Assembly: GCF_037893015.1 (NCBI RefSeq)
Contig: NC_133662.1
Span: 204,301,696-204,365,695 of the forward strand
Origin: Macrotis lagotis
Lineage: Eukaryota; Chordata; Mammalia; Peramelemorphia; Peramelidae
Direction of reading: 5' to 3'
DNA length: 64,000 bases
Of this stretch, positions 11,583-22,904 are shown in pieces. The notes under the pieces were generated by a model. That model was not told the DNA's origin. It did no database searches and saw only the letters and a list, made by a program, of their open reading frames with translations. Both the position numbers and the translations under genes were made by a program. Positions within the stretch are counted from its first letter, which is position 1, and each line of letters begins with the position of its first letter.

Positions 11583-12840
11583 ATGAATAAGCAAAGAAAA
11601 AAAGAGGAACCTCACCATTGAGAAATACTTTGTCTATGATCCCAAGGAGGATCAAAATATTCAGTCTGAAGATGGGGAAGTATAAACTGCTGCATCTAAA
11701 GACTCCAAGAAAAACAGAAATTGGGCTCAGGTTATGACAGAGCTCAAAAAAGTCTTTGAAAATCAAGTGAGAAAGGGTGGCTATGTTGCACAGTGGGTAG
11801 AGCACCAGCCCTGGAGTCAGGAGTACCTGGGTTCAAATCTGGTCCCAGACACTTCATAATTACCTAGCTGTGTGGCCTTTGGCAAGCCACTTAACCACAA
11901 TGCCTTGCAAAAACCTAAAAAAATCAAGTGAGGGAGATAGAAGAGAAATTGGGAAAAGAAATGAGAGAGATGCAGGAAAAACATGAAAAAGAAGTCAGCA
12001 GTTTGGTCAAGGAGATCCAAAAAACATACTGAAGAAAATAACATGTTAAAAACCAGCATAGGTCAAATGGATAAAACAGTTCAAAAAGTTACTGAGGAGA
12101 AGGATACTTTAGAAAATCAGAATTGGCCAGATGGAAAAAGAGATAAGAAAGCTCTCTGAGGAAACCAAATCCTTTAGATGTAGAGTGGAACTGAGGGAGG
12201 CTGCTGATTTTATGAGAAATCAAGACACAGTACTTCAAAATCAAAAGAATGAAAAATTAGAAGAAAATGTGAAACATCTCATTGAAAAAAACAACTGATA
12301 TGAAAAATAGATTCAGGAAAGATAATGTAAAAATTATTGGCATACATGAAAGTCATGATCAGGAAAAGAGCCTTGACATAATTTTCAAAGAATTACTGCA
12401 GAAAAATTGCCCTGATATCCTAGAAGCAGAGGGCAAAAATAGAAACTGAGAGGATCCACCAATCTCCCTGAGAAAGAGATCCAAAAAAAAAAACAACGCC
12501 CAAAAATACTATAGCCAAGTTCTAGAACTCCCAAGTCAAAAAGAAACTATTACAAGCAGCTAGAAGATCACAAATCAAATATCATGCTGCTGCAGTCCGG
12601 ATCACATAGGACTTAGCAGCAATTAAATTAAAAGCTCATAGGGCTTGGAATATAATATTCCAGAAGGCAAAAGAGCTCAGAATGTAACCAAGAAGCGACT
12701 ACCCAGCATAACTGAATGTCCTCTTTCAGGGAAAAAGGTGGACTTTCATTGAACCAGGGGAATTTCAAATGTTTATGTTGGAATGGCCAGAGCTGGACAG
12801 AAATTTTCATCTTAAAATACAGGACTCAACTGAAGCATAG
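11583..12840 (+). pseudogene. Degraded LINE ORF1 (RNA-binding protein) of the HAL1-like element
   Basis: The start is the ATG of MNKQRK at 11,583. Reconstructable segments in order are an N-terminal tail (TIEKYFVYDPKED in a shifted frame), a Lys/Glu-rich coiled coil from about 11,930, an RRM-like middle part near 12,300-12,450, and a C-terminal domain near 12,590-12,840 that aligns with the L1 ORF1p region 'DLSAETLQARREW...PRISYPAKLS'. L1 ORF1p trimerises and coats L1 RNA. This copy is dead: an early stop, frameshifts and a SINE (11,772-11,919) break it. Without the SINE its length would be close to that of other mammalian ORF1p proteins. Confidence 0.75.
11772..11919 (+). mobile_element. tRNA-derived CORE-SINE inside ORF1
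   Basis: SINE body 'gtgggtagagcaccagccct' through 'ttaaccacaatgccttgc'. Perfect 13-bp TSDs 'aaaatcaagtgag' lie at 11759-11771 and 11920-11932. The RNA strand is the same as the host LINE. Confidence 0.95.
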
Positions 12841-13344
12841 AGAGTGGAGGAGAAGGGTAAAATATGAGGAACTTAATGAGGATGAACTGCATGTATTCCT
12901 GCAGCTAAAAATGATACTGATAATATTCATATGAACCTTCTCAGTAAATAGAGCAGGTAGAAGGAGTTTTTATAGATGAAGCACAGGAGAGAGCTGAATT
13001 TGAAGATATAATATAGTGTAAAAATGGAGTCAATGGATAAAAGGGAAATATAATGGGAGAAAGATAAAGGAGAGGTGGAATAGGCTAAGATATTTCATAT
13101 AATAAGATTTTTTTATTACAATGAGCTATTGCAATGATATGAAAGGGGGAAAGGCAAGGGGGGAAATGAGGGAATCTTCGTTCTCATCAAAGGTGGATAG
13201 GAGAGGAAACAGCATATATATTCAAAGGGGGTATAGACATCTAGAGTAAGAAGGAGAGAAGGGGGACAGGAAGAAGAGGGGGATGTGAGTGATAGAGGAC
13301 AGGATGGACTGTGGAGGGGAGTGGTCAGATATAACACATTTTCT

Positions 13345-13500
13345 TTTTTACTTCTTACAAAAGACTGTGACTGGACAGCCTGTCCAGGACCATAGGGCAG
13401 GGTGGATGCTAGGTCTAAGGGGTGGTATATGGGCTCGGCACCTCCTGGCCCTAGGGCCGGGGATCTGTCTGCTGCACCTACAGCTACCCTACAGCACTTC
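13345..13500 (-). mobile_element. Divergent CORE-SINE, reverse strand
   Basis: Alignable with the reverse SINE consensus ('ctcctggccctagggccggg', 'ctgctgcacctacagctacc') but GC-rich and altered at many positions. The boundaries are approximate. Confidence 0.6.
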
Positions 13501-13700
13501 TAAGAAGAGGGACAGAGTGAAAGGAGAGAGAGAAAACATAGTATTTGGTAGTGGGGAAGTACGAATGGAGGGAGTTGCGATCAGCAATGGCAACAATGGA
13601 AAAATATGAAAGTAGCTTTTATGATGCATTTATCATAAATAATGTGATACACCCACGACCTGGAGGTGTTGGAACACAGACTGAAGCACATGTATTATTG

Positions 13701-13701
<1 letters not shown>

Positions 13702-13731
<30 letters not shown>

Positions 13732-13732
13732 G
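13702..13732. repeat. (TTA)n microsatellite
   Basis: About ten TTA units directly beside a reverse-strand SINE, where the poly(T) side of such a SINE is expected. It probably grew from the SINE tail. Confidence 0.93.
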
Positions 13733-13871
13733 GGGGGTTAGGCAAGTGGGGATGGGTGGCTTGCCTGGGGCAACACAGTTGGATGATTGTTGGGTGTCTG
13801 AGGCTGGATTTGTACCCAAGTGGTCCTGGCTCCAGGGCTGGTGCTCTGTCTACTGTGTCACCTGCCTGCCC
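13733..13871 (-). mobile_element. CORE-SINE, reverse strand, 'attgttgggtgtctgaggct' subfamily
   Basis: Body 'tggctccagggctggtgctc' and the tRNA-related end 'tctactgtgtcacctgcctg'. It is bounded by a TTA run on one side and a CTA run on the other. Confidence 0.85.

Positions 13872-13910
<39 letters not shown>
13872..13910. repeat. (CTA)n microsatellite
   Basis: About twelve CTA units grading into TTA units, between two same-orientation SINEs. Confidence 0.95.
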
Positions 13911-13934
13911 TTATTTTTATTATTATTATTTTAT

Positions 13935-14095
13935 TTCACTTTGGGTCTTTTTTTTATTTTTGTAGGGCAATGGGGTTGGGTTGGCTTGTCCAGGGTCACA
14001 TGGCTAGGTGATTGTTGGGTGTCTGGGGCTAGATTTGGGCTTGAGTGCTCCTGGCTCCAGGGCCGCTGCTCCATCCACTGTGCCACATGGCAGCA
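13935..14095 (-). mobile_element. CORE-SINE, reverse strand, same subfamily as its neighbour
   Basis: Shares 'gattgttgggtgtctggggc' and 'ctggctccagggccgctgct' with the SINE at 13,733. The two lie in tandem separated by trinucleotide repeats, suggesting duplication or serial insertion into SINE tails. Confidence 0.85.
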
Positions 14096-14294
14096 CCTAT
14101 TATCATTATTATTATTTTTTAATTTTAATTTTAATATTTTTCTCTTTCCTTTACTTTATTGCTCATGAGGGTCAATATTTTTTGGGGGGAGGAGGTATTT
14201 ATGTTTACTCTTAAACAAGAATATTTTAGTAATGTATGCAAAAAATCATTTTGTAGATAAATAAAAATAAATAAATAAAATATTAGCAAAATCT

Positions 14295-15480
14295 CAGGAT
14301 ATAAAATAAAACCACACAAATCCTTAGGATTTCAATATATTACTAACAATGTATAGCAGCAAGAAATAAAAAGAGAAAATCCATTAAATGTAACTCTAGT
14401 CAACATAAAATATTTGGAAGTCTACCTGCTAAGGTAACTAAGAAACTATATGAAAACAACCATAAAACTCTTTCCACACAAATAAAATCAGATCTAAATA
14501 ATTGGAACTGTCAATACTCATGGGTAAACCAAGCTAATATAATAAAAAAGGCAATTCAACCTAAAGTAAATTACTTATTTGGTGTCTTACCAATCAAGCT
14601 TCCAAAAATTGCTAAATTACTATAGAGGAACAAAAAAAATGAAAAATATAAAGGAAATTAGTGAAAAATTGCAAAGGAAGGTAGTCTATCTATACCAGAT
14701 CTAAATGTATATTATTAAGCATCAGTCATCAAAACTGATTGATACTGACTAAGCAAAAAAGATTAATGGATCAGTGGAACAGATTTGGAGCAAAAGAAAC
14801 AGTAGTGGTTGGCTATAGTAATTGGTTGTTTGATAAACCTTCTGGGATAATAACTCACTCTGATAAAAGCTCCTAGGAAAACTGAAAGATGGTATAACAG
14901 AAATTATACCCAAACCAACATCTCACACCCTATACCAAGATAAGGTGGAAATGGGTACAGGTTTTAGCCATAAAAGATAATATCTTAAGCCAATTGGGAG
15001 AATATGATTATGATGAAATGCTATACTGCTATAAAAAAATGATGAGTAGTATGCTCTAAGGAAAAGTTGGAGAGACTTGCATGAACTGATACTAAGTAAA
15101 ATGTATTGTGTGCACAATGACGCCAGTATTATTGGATGATTACTTGTGAATGATTTAGCTTTTCTTAGCAATCCTGTGACCTCTCTGAAGGACATATCAT
15201 AAGAAAAAAATCTACCTCCGCAAAGAAAGAGCTGATTGCGTCTGAATACAGACTGGAGGATATTTTTTTAACTTTATTTTTCTTGCGGAGTCTTTTGGAA
15301 TGTTTGCAATGGGTTTTTTGGAATGTTTTCTTTCATAAAATGACTCTTATGTTAATGTTTTACATGATTACACATTTAAAATCCATATCAAGTTCCCTAC
15401 CTTTCTTGGGGGTAGGGAGGGGGAGAAAGGAGGGAGAGAATATATAATTCAAAGTTTTAAAAATAAATGATAAAAATTGC
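14295..15480 (+). mobile_element. L1 host element, ORF2 C-terminal part and 3' end
   Basis: Continues the L1 interrupted by the HAL1-like element. Conceptual translation gives decayed ORF2 post-reverse-transcriptase sequence, then a 3' UTR with a G-rich tract (15,408-15,440) and an AAATA tail near 15,460-15,530. Stops and deletions are frequent. Confidence 0.72.
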
Positions 15481-15529
15481 TTTTACATGAAACCAGGAAA
15501 AATAAAATACTAAATAAATATTTTTAAAA

Positions 15530-15990
15530 AGTTGAAAAGACCAAAGTTGAACAGAAAATTTAACTTTCAAATATAGGAAAGGAGCATTAAAAGGAAAACA
15601 GGAAAGGAAAATCATAAGGAACTGAATAAGGTTAAACTGTTTATACTCCTACATGAGAAAATGACACTTGCAACATAAGCATGTCATTATCAGGACAGTT
15701 AGAAGGAGTGAGTTGAATATAAAGGAAGGATATCTAAAAATATATAATTAATCAATGAGACTGGAAGATACTAGAAGAAAGTGAAAGGGACAGGTTGAAT
15801 GCGATAAATGATCTCAAATAAAACAATGGATTGGAAGAGAGAGTATGTGAGAGGGAGTAAGGGGTTTGTGTTTTATCTATATTTTCTTTTGCAACTTGAC
15901 TAGTATGGGAATGTTTTGCACAAGTTCACTTATATATATATCATATCAAGTTGTTTGCCTTCTCAATGACAAAAATGATTGAATATCAAC
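15530..15990 (+). mobile_element. LINE ORF1 C-terminus plus 3' tail fragment
   Basis: ORF1 C-terminal and post-ORF1 sequence ('aagttgaacagaaaatttaa', 'ggaactgaataaggttaaac') runs into tail sequence without ORF2, as in the HAL1-like copies. Confidence 0.62.
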
Positions 15991-16561
15991 AAAAAGACCA
16001 AGTCAATATAATAAAAATCACAATGCTACTAAAGTAATTTATTTGCTCACTGCCATACTAATCAAACTACCCTTTATATAACTAGGAAAAATAGAAGTCA
16101 AATTTATCTGGAAAAACAAAAGATCAAGAATATCAAATAAATCAATGGGAAAATTGTGAAGAAATGTAGTTCTAGATTTCAAAATACATTACAAAGTGAT
16201 AATCATAAAAACAATCTGATACTTCTAGCGAATAGAGCTGTAGCTTAGTGGACTAGATTAGTTACACAATACACAAAAGTCAATGATCATATTGATATAG
16301 TGTTTGATGACTCCAAAGATCAAAGCTTTAGGAATAAGAACTCAATATTTCAAAAAATTGAAGGGAAAAATGGAAAGCAGTTCAACTTCCAGTATAGAGC
16401 AATATTTCATACTATTTACCAAAATTAAAGTCAAAATGGATAAATGATTTAGACATAAGTAGTTGTAGCATAAGAAATTTAAAAAGGGCAAAGGAAAAAT
16501 GTACCTTTCAAAACTATGGATAAGAAAGGGATTACATCAAAACAAGAAATAGAGGAGAGTA
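15991..16561 (+). mobile_element. LINE ORF2 fragment
   Basis: Broken frames give motifs of the region after the reverse transcriptase (IKLPFIYLGKIEVKFIWKNK, KRSRISNKSMGKL). The closest relative in the window is 54,060-54,370. L1-like is my best call; another LINE clade cannot be excluded. Confidence 0.55.
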
Positions 16562-16815
16562 ATTCTTGTTGTTCAGTCATTTCAGTTGTGTCTGACTCTT
16601 CATGACCTCATTTGGGGGTTTCTTGATAAAAATATTGGAGTGTTTTGGCATTTCATTCTACAGTTAATTTTACAGGTTAAGAACTGAGGCAAACAAGGTG
16701 AAAGGACTTGCTCTGTATCACACAGGTAGTAAATGCCTGAGACTTGATTTCAACTTACAAAGTTGAGTATTTCTGACTTCAGAACCTGTGCTCAATCCAC
16801 TTCACTACCTAGCTG
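16562..16815 (-). mobile_element. SINE with BovB/RTE-like 3' end, reverse strand
   Basis: The low-coordinate end carries the RTE-type tail ('ttcagttgtgtctgactctt', 'catgacctcatttgggggtt'), followed by a tRNA-derived CORE body ending 'cactacctagctg'. Such SINEs are thought to use RTE machinery. Confidence 0.85.
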
Positions 16816-17415
16816 TTAAGATATAGATAAAGATATAGAGAGTCAGTTTCAAAAAACAGATCTTTTATATCAAAACATTTTATTCTGCTTGGTTCAAAAA
16901 AAGTTTATACTGAAAAAAAAATGATTTTTTTTCACATCATTTCAATTCCCAACAAAAACTATTTGATGAGCTTTGATTGCAAACTTCCTCACTGTACCCT
17001 TAATGGAATATCATGCCTGACTGTTCATTCTTGTCTCTTTTAGATGTATTCCTATGATCTGATCAGTATTCATTCTTTGCTTTTCCTGAGAAATCTCTTT
17101 GGTAGAACTGGCAGTTCAGATTATATTGGCTGGGAAGTTAAGTTGCCAGGCAATCCAGTTGCTTGGAAGAACTCCCTTTATTGAGGTTGTGAGTTGTCCA
17201 TTGGTTCTGGGTGCTTTAGTGATGGGGATCCTGAATATTTTTTCTATTAGTCTTCCACTTGGTAGAACTCTGGGCAGATGGCAAAAATCATAAGAAAGAT
17301 TTATTTATGAAGAAGTTGTTCTAATCTAAGTCTACTTTTTCCTGGATAATGGATTGCTAGGAACCATAAATGTAAAAAGTAAAGAGAGTTAATTTTGAGT
17401 ATATCAGATTAAAAA
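16816..17415. other. Unassigned segment within the LINE block
   Basis: About 600 bases without recognised repeat or gene. A 64-codon frame at 17,099-17,293 (+) has hydrophobic composition but no recognised domain, and reads as chance. Confidence 0.4.
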
Positions 17416-18560
17416 GCCCCCGCATAAACCAAACCAATCAGTCAAAATTAGAAAGAAAACAGGAAACAAGGGATAATTTTTTTCTAATAAAGGGCTCATA
17501 TGTGAAATATATATAGGAAACTGAGGAAAATTTATAAAAATAAGAGTCATTCCTCAGTTGATAAATAGTGAAATGATATGAACAATTTTGGGAAGATGAA
17601 ATCAAAACTATCTATAATTATATAAAAATGTTTTACATCATTATTGATTAAAGATGCAAATTTACACAGCTTTAAGATACTACCTTATATCTATGAGATT
17701 GGTTAAGATGAGAGAAAAGAAAAAAAGACAAATGCTAGATGGAATATAAAAAATGGAAGAATAAAGCACTATTGTGAATTGTAAACTATTCCAACCATTC
17801 TGCAGGACAATTTGGAATTAGATTCAAAGGGCTGTAAAACTGTGCTTACCTTTTAATACAACAATACCAATACTTTATTTATATCACCTCCCCCAAAAAA
17901 TATCAAGGAAAAGGGCAAAGGACTGCTTTTTATGGAAATATTTATAAAAAGGGGTAGATGGGTGGTGCAGTGGATAGAGCACTGATCCTGGAGCACCTGG
18001 GTTCAAATCTGACCTCAGACACTTAATAAATTCCCTAGTTGTGTGACCTAGAGCAAGTCACTTAACCCCATTGCCTTTCCAAAACATATTTACAATAGTT
18101 CTTTTTGTGGTGATAAATAATTGGAAACTGAGGATTGGAAAATTACCGAGCAAGATATAGAATATGATTGTGATAAAATATTCTTAGACTAAGAAATAAT
18201 GAGCTGAACAGTATCAAATAAACATGGAAAAACTTCTATGAAATAATGCAAAGCAAAGGAAGCAGAACCAGAAGAACGCTGTATATAGTTATATCATTAT
18301 TATAAAGCTAAACCCACTGAGAAAGACTTAGTTACTCTGATCAAGACAATGATGGAAGACAATTCTGAAGGATCCATAAAGAAAAATTCTATCCACCTAC
18401 AGAGAACTGATGAGCTCAATGCAGACTGAGGCATACTTCGTATTTACTTTCTTTAAGACTTGCACAAAATAATGAAGAGTGAAGTGAGCAGAACCAAAAA
18501 AAATATTGCACATAGCATTAGTAATATTGCTTTAAGAAAGGTTAGCAAATGAGAAAGAAA
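17416..18560 (+). mobile_element. LINE (L1-type) 3' end, interrupted by a SINE
   Basis: Resumes LINE sequence with the end of ORF2 ('ggataatttttttctaataa', 'attcctcagttgataaatag') and a 3' UTR containing 'gcagaaccagaagaac' and 'gtgataaataattggaaact'. The frames are broken. Confidence 0.7.
17948..18085 (+). mobile_element. tRNA-derived CORE-SINE
   Basis: Body 'gtgcagtggatagagcactg' to 'cacttaaccccattgccttt'. Probable TSDs 'atatttataa' (17938-17947) and 'atatttacaa' (18086-18095) differ at one base. It lies inside the LINE 3' end. Confidence 0.9.
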
Positions 18561-19399
18561 CAAAAGAAGCAATTAAAACTGTAGTAGAACAAAGACTGAG
18601 GAGGAGAAAATCTCTAAAATGGGAATTATAAAAATATCAAATGTTGCAGAAAGAGAAAAAGAGGTAGCAAGTAAAAATAAGAGTTGGACAAACTTGGTTT
18701 GGTAATTAGAAATTTGACATTAAATTGAACAATATTTTTAGAGATGTGGCTTCAGTAGCCAGATTTAAGGAAGCTGGAGACTGAGTGAATGGTGGGAGAG
18801 TAGAAATATTGAGCAAAGACAAAGCTTTGGAAATTTGACAATAAAATAGAGGAGAAATAATAGAAATGGGTTTTTTTGTTGTTTTTGGTTTGGTTTTTAG
18901 GTAAAATGATGCTTTTGACTTTGGAGATGTTTGAAGGCAGATGGTAAGAAACCAGAAGAGATTAAAGCAGAAAAGAAGAGATTAAAGAATCATGCCCCAG
19001 AACATATCTAGTAAACTACTTTATTATCTGTTTAAAGTTTGTGTTCTTGGATATCAGAAGCAGAGCCTCACTTTTTATACTCATGCAATGTTTATATTTT
19101 AAGGATTGTCAAGATCATTAGTAATATTTTCTTCTAAACTTTATCCTTCATCCAGGTGGTATTATTCCAAGATTCTAGGCATACCTCCAGTAAGTAATGA
19201 CTCACTCAGATTTCATAAAGCATTGACTTTGTAATACTCTTATGTACTTAGAAGTATTATTTGGTATAATAATTATTAGCATTTCCTGCCCAAATATAAG
19301 AAACATTACAAATGAAGGCCTCTTGTCTAAATTTTGCTTCTCTCTAGCACAAAGGTTTAATAAGATCTTTGTTGAATCAATAATTGACATTTTTGTGTG
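18561..19399. other. No recognised feature
   Basis: Mostly A-rich sequence with no convincing frame or repeat. Some of 18,561-18,900 may be old LINE-derived sequence. Confidence 0.5.
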
Positions 19400-19600
19400 T
19401 TTTAAGGTTTACAGAGTCTTCTATATGCATTATCTCATTTGATTTTCACAAAACCCCTCTGAAGTAGGCAATAGTGCTAATATTACTATTCTCATTTCAT
19501 TTGAGGATATTGAGGCAGAGAAATCCTGTGATTTACTTTATTGATTGTTTGTAAATATAAGAGATAGAATTCAAGCAGTTTTCTTGATTCTGATGGGATT
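19400..19600 (+). mobile_element. MIR-like / CORE-SINE fragment
   Basis: Recognisable pattern 'cattatctcatttgattttc' and 'gaggatattgaggcagagaa', as in the common mammalian MIR-related repeats. Strongly diverged. Confidence 0.6.
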
Positions 19601-20290
19601 CAAACACAGCTCCAAATTCAGAGACTAATGTATGATGCTACATTACCCTTTCAATTGAGTTGAATTGTATTGAATTGAATCTTTCTGAGATGGAAATTGC
19701 CCTGTTTTATGAATAAACTAATTAAGGAAAGTTAAAGTCCCATCACAAAAATCTTATTGTTGACACTCATGTACAGGTTCAGCAGCAGCCCTTTTCTAGA
19801 ATTATTCCAACTATTACTAAGGGTCAAGGTCATCAACTATCCTCAACCAAAATAGCAGTTCAAGTTTTGAATCATAGAATCTTTAGGAAGTCCTTCAGTG
19901 AATAATTTCAATGATTGACCTTATTGCATATGGTAAAAGTTGCTGCCTACCAAGCAGGTCTGGCCTAAGTTAGTATTGCAGCTGATTATGTAATATAATT
20001 TTTCTGGGAGTGTAGCCATATTTGGTCCTCCCTTCCCCCTTTATTTATCTATGCTTTCCTCATAGTTGGCACTATCAGCATACTCATCAACATTATGAGA
20101 AAATCTAATTGTGCATTTTCTTGCTTTTGGCAATTCTGGAAGAGTTAGTTTGCAAATAAAAGTGAAATATTTCAATACTTCAAGGGTCTGTGATTTCCTT
20201 AATGTGGGTTGGATACAGGCTCCTTCTCCTGGCACAAATTATAACCCTTTTATGAACTGGCAGCTAAAATTTCAAGTAAGAGAGTCAGTC
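19601..20290. other. No recognised feature
   Basis: Unassigned. Overlapping short frames at 20,041-20,314 on both strands lack coding character. Confidence 0.5.
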
Positions 20291-20294
20291 ATTC

Positions 20295-20490
20295 AGTCAA
20301 CAAGCATTTATTAATACTTCCTCTTTACAAGTACTGTGTTAAACGTTAATAGAAAAAAAGGTAGTACTTACCTTCCAAAAATTCACATTCTAATGGGAAG
20401 GATACATGCAAAATATCATACATAATAAGATATATTCAATTTAAATGGAAGATTGTTTGAAAGGAAGATAAGAGATGCAGTAGGCCTGAA
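20295..20490 (+). repeat. Interspersed repeat, 'caacaagcatttattaa' family, 5' part
   Basis: Resembles the start of the longer copy at 52,255-52,890 ('aataagtaaacatttaataa', then 'ttctgactcttaaagagctt'). The family is widespread in marsupial DNA, but I cannot name it with confidence. Confidence 0.55.
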
Positions 20491-21074
20491 AAATCTGTCA
20501 TCTTTCTGGCCAATCTAGGGATGAACTTTCCCTAACAGTTTCTGACTTCATCCTCAAAACTTTTCAGCTGGGTAGGTAGACTTGAAGCGCTTGGCCCTTG
20601 CTTTGAGTCATAGAGTCACCTACATACCACAATATGATATTTGATAAAGTTTTAATGAAAGAAATGCAAAATTCATCAACAATTAAAACTAGGCAGAATA
20701 TTAGCATTTACCCTTAAAACTAGTTCAGGACAAATCAGACCTCCTTTGATTTTGGACCTTGACATTTTAAGTTATTTGCATTCATGACTTCACATCTACT
20801 GGAATTTTCTTCTCCATAATGTATATCCCAAATCTATTATACTAAGCATAGACAGTTCTATGAGATGGCATGACTGTATTACACTGTATTTTATATTTTT
20901 CAGCCTCTCCAGTCGTGGATCTTTCCATACTTAGTTAAAATGATCCTCAATTGACACAGTCTGTCAATTTCTGGGCTTGTATAGAGAATCTTTTAAGTTT
21001 ATTAGGAGCTATTGAAACTGTCACTCTGTTGGCATAGATAGGCATCAAAGGAAGATGATATCATGATATGGGGA
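20491..21074. other. No recognised feature
   Basis: Repeat-poor stretch without coding signal. Confidence 0.5.
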
Positions 21075-21230
21075 AGATTACCAGTAAGAAGATAAAATCA
21101 AATCTTACCTCTCATGCTTGCTGTGTGAACTTGGAAAAATCATTTAATTTCCTTTAGTTTCATCATATTTAAAATAAAAGAGTTGAACTAGATGAACTTT
21201 GAAGTACATTTCAGCTCAAAACAATGATCT
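21075..21230 (+). mobile_element. MIR-like element
   Basis: Pattern 'ttgctgtgtgaacttgg', 'tttcctttagtttcatcata' and 'gagttgaactagatgaactt' follows the MIR order of tRNA-like head, core and tail. Confidence 0.75.
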
Positions 21231-22904
21231 TATTAAACATGGCTACATTCATGGAAGGACAAATGACTGAAATAGAATTTGAATACTCTAAGGATTCGTG
21301 AAAGAAAATGAAAGTAAAAATCATCATCAAAAGTACTACTGAAGAGGGGAAATAGGAAGGTAGCAAGTCCAGTTACTTTGCCTTGATAATGGATGGAAGT
21401 ATCAATATCTTAAAAAGCTCAGCACATATTTGCTTCATCTTGCCCATTTTGCTGCAGCTTGCCCTGAATCTTTAGACCCAAGCAACATCAGAATAGGATT
21501 CCTTAAAGCACAAGTGTAAGGAAAATTATTTGATTTATTGCATCTTAGGTACAATCCAGGCTTCATCCTATGCTTTAGAAATAGCTTCTTCTGATCTGTC
21601 TGATATAACAGGGGTTTTAGAAGCAAGCAGGCTTGATATCACATTATTTTTACAAGATGCTATGATTTAATGTCTTAAACAAGACTTCTTGCCAGCCCTA
21701 GACAGCAGTGATCTGGCAAATAGAAAGTTAGATGAAACTACATTATATAGTAAGAAGTACACAGTCATCATGCTCTGTGCTTTCAAAAATATTCAACTAT
21801 CAATTTTCACAAACATATATGTGCATTTTTAAGGAGGGTACTTCTATCAGAGTAAATTTAAATGGGCACAGGATAATTTTACTTTCCTAGACTTTAAATA
21901 TCTTTGTTGCTGTGACAACTAACAAGAGTTCTACATTTAGGTCAAGGTTGATTGGATGCAAATATTTAGCAACCATCTGATTCACTTCCAAAGAAGAATA
22001 AAGTTGAAGTTCTCGATCTTGTTAATGATGTATGTATGCATTACCCAGCATTTAGCAATATTAGTTAATCAAAGAATGCATTGTGGGTGATTAAAAGCAC
22101 ATTAAAATGTCTAATTAGTAATGCAGTCTCAGGGTTGCCGTTTTGGTTTTGGTTATAATGAGTTTAAGGACACTGTGATCATAGGCTAGAGTTGTTTTAA
22201 CTTTTTATGAAAATATTTTGAGCATCTCCTCTGACATAGGGTTCTCCTTGAAAAGCTCATTGTCTTTGAGGAATGATTCATAAGGATCATTTTTATGCAA
22301 TGCAATTAAAAACAGCAGAAGCAAAATTAGATGAGGCAAGATATGAATTCAGTAGAATCCATGGGCATGGATACAATTGTTAAATCTTAATATATTACTT
22401 ACCAAAATCTCAGTGAGTGTTATGTATATGATTATTTATTGATTAAGTTTTAATCCAAAAAACTGTAGTCTATGAATGTCTACTGGGGAGATGGCAGACC
22501 AAATAGGAGAAAATTTTAAATAGTGTGGAATACTTAAAATCTGATTGCTTAAAACAAAATTAGATAGGGCATGTATATCACTCAAATTCACTACCTAACT
22601 GTAAAAGTTTATAGCAGAAAGAAACGATTATATCTCCTTACATTTTAGTCCAATAGATAAAGATACTGTGACCATACAAATTAAATTGGAACATATTTCT
22701 CATCCCACAAAGCTGTCTTAAGAAACAGATTGTCTCTCCTAAACATTCCAATATTGTCAACGTAGAAGCATTTGGGCACTTATCAAGATTTGATCTTGAT
22801 AATGCCGGACATCTTCCATATTGTGAATAGATTCTTCTATTTGGGGTCTTGTTAGTGCTTTCCTACAAATTCAGAAGAATAAAAGGAATGGGAAATATTC
22901 TTTT
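21231..22904. other. Repeat-poor stretch, possible conserved non-coding DNA
   Basis: About 1.7 kb with no recognised repeat. 21,960-22,135 is the most suggestive part, with several TAAT-type homeodomain-like motifs. A short hairpin (ttatcaagat / atcttgataa, 22,779-22,801) is present. No open frame longer than 63 codons. Confidence 0.45.

Larger units (their letters stand above)
10839..14279 (+). mobile_element. Complete HAL1-like (ORF1-only) LINE with target-site duplications
   Basis: The element runs from a 5' end with the L1-type 'gagccaagatggcg' motif, through a 5' UTR and a degraded ORF1, straight into a 3' tail ending in AAAT units; no ORF2 is present. TSDs 'atactagtaaaatct' (10824-10838) and 'atattagcaaaatct' (14280-14294) match at 13 of 15 positions, and ORF2 sequence of the host L1 continues on both sides. 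HAL1 is a known ORF1-only L1 derivative that needs L1 proteins supplied in trans. An L1 with an internal deletion is the alternative, but the 54-57 kb element shows a similar ORF1-to-tail layout. Four later SINEs lie inside it. Confidence 0.8.

Noticed and set aside
13872..13910. Regularly spaced short repeats considered as a CRISPR-like array
   Set aside because: Simple trinucleotide repeat without spacers, in eukaryotic DNA.
13545..14168. 207-codon forward frame
   Set aside because: Runs through reverse-strand SINEs and TTA/CTA repeats; no domain and repeated Leu/Ile runs from microsatellites.
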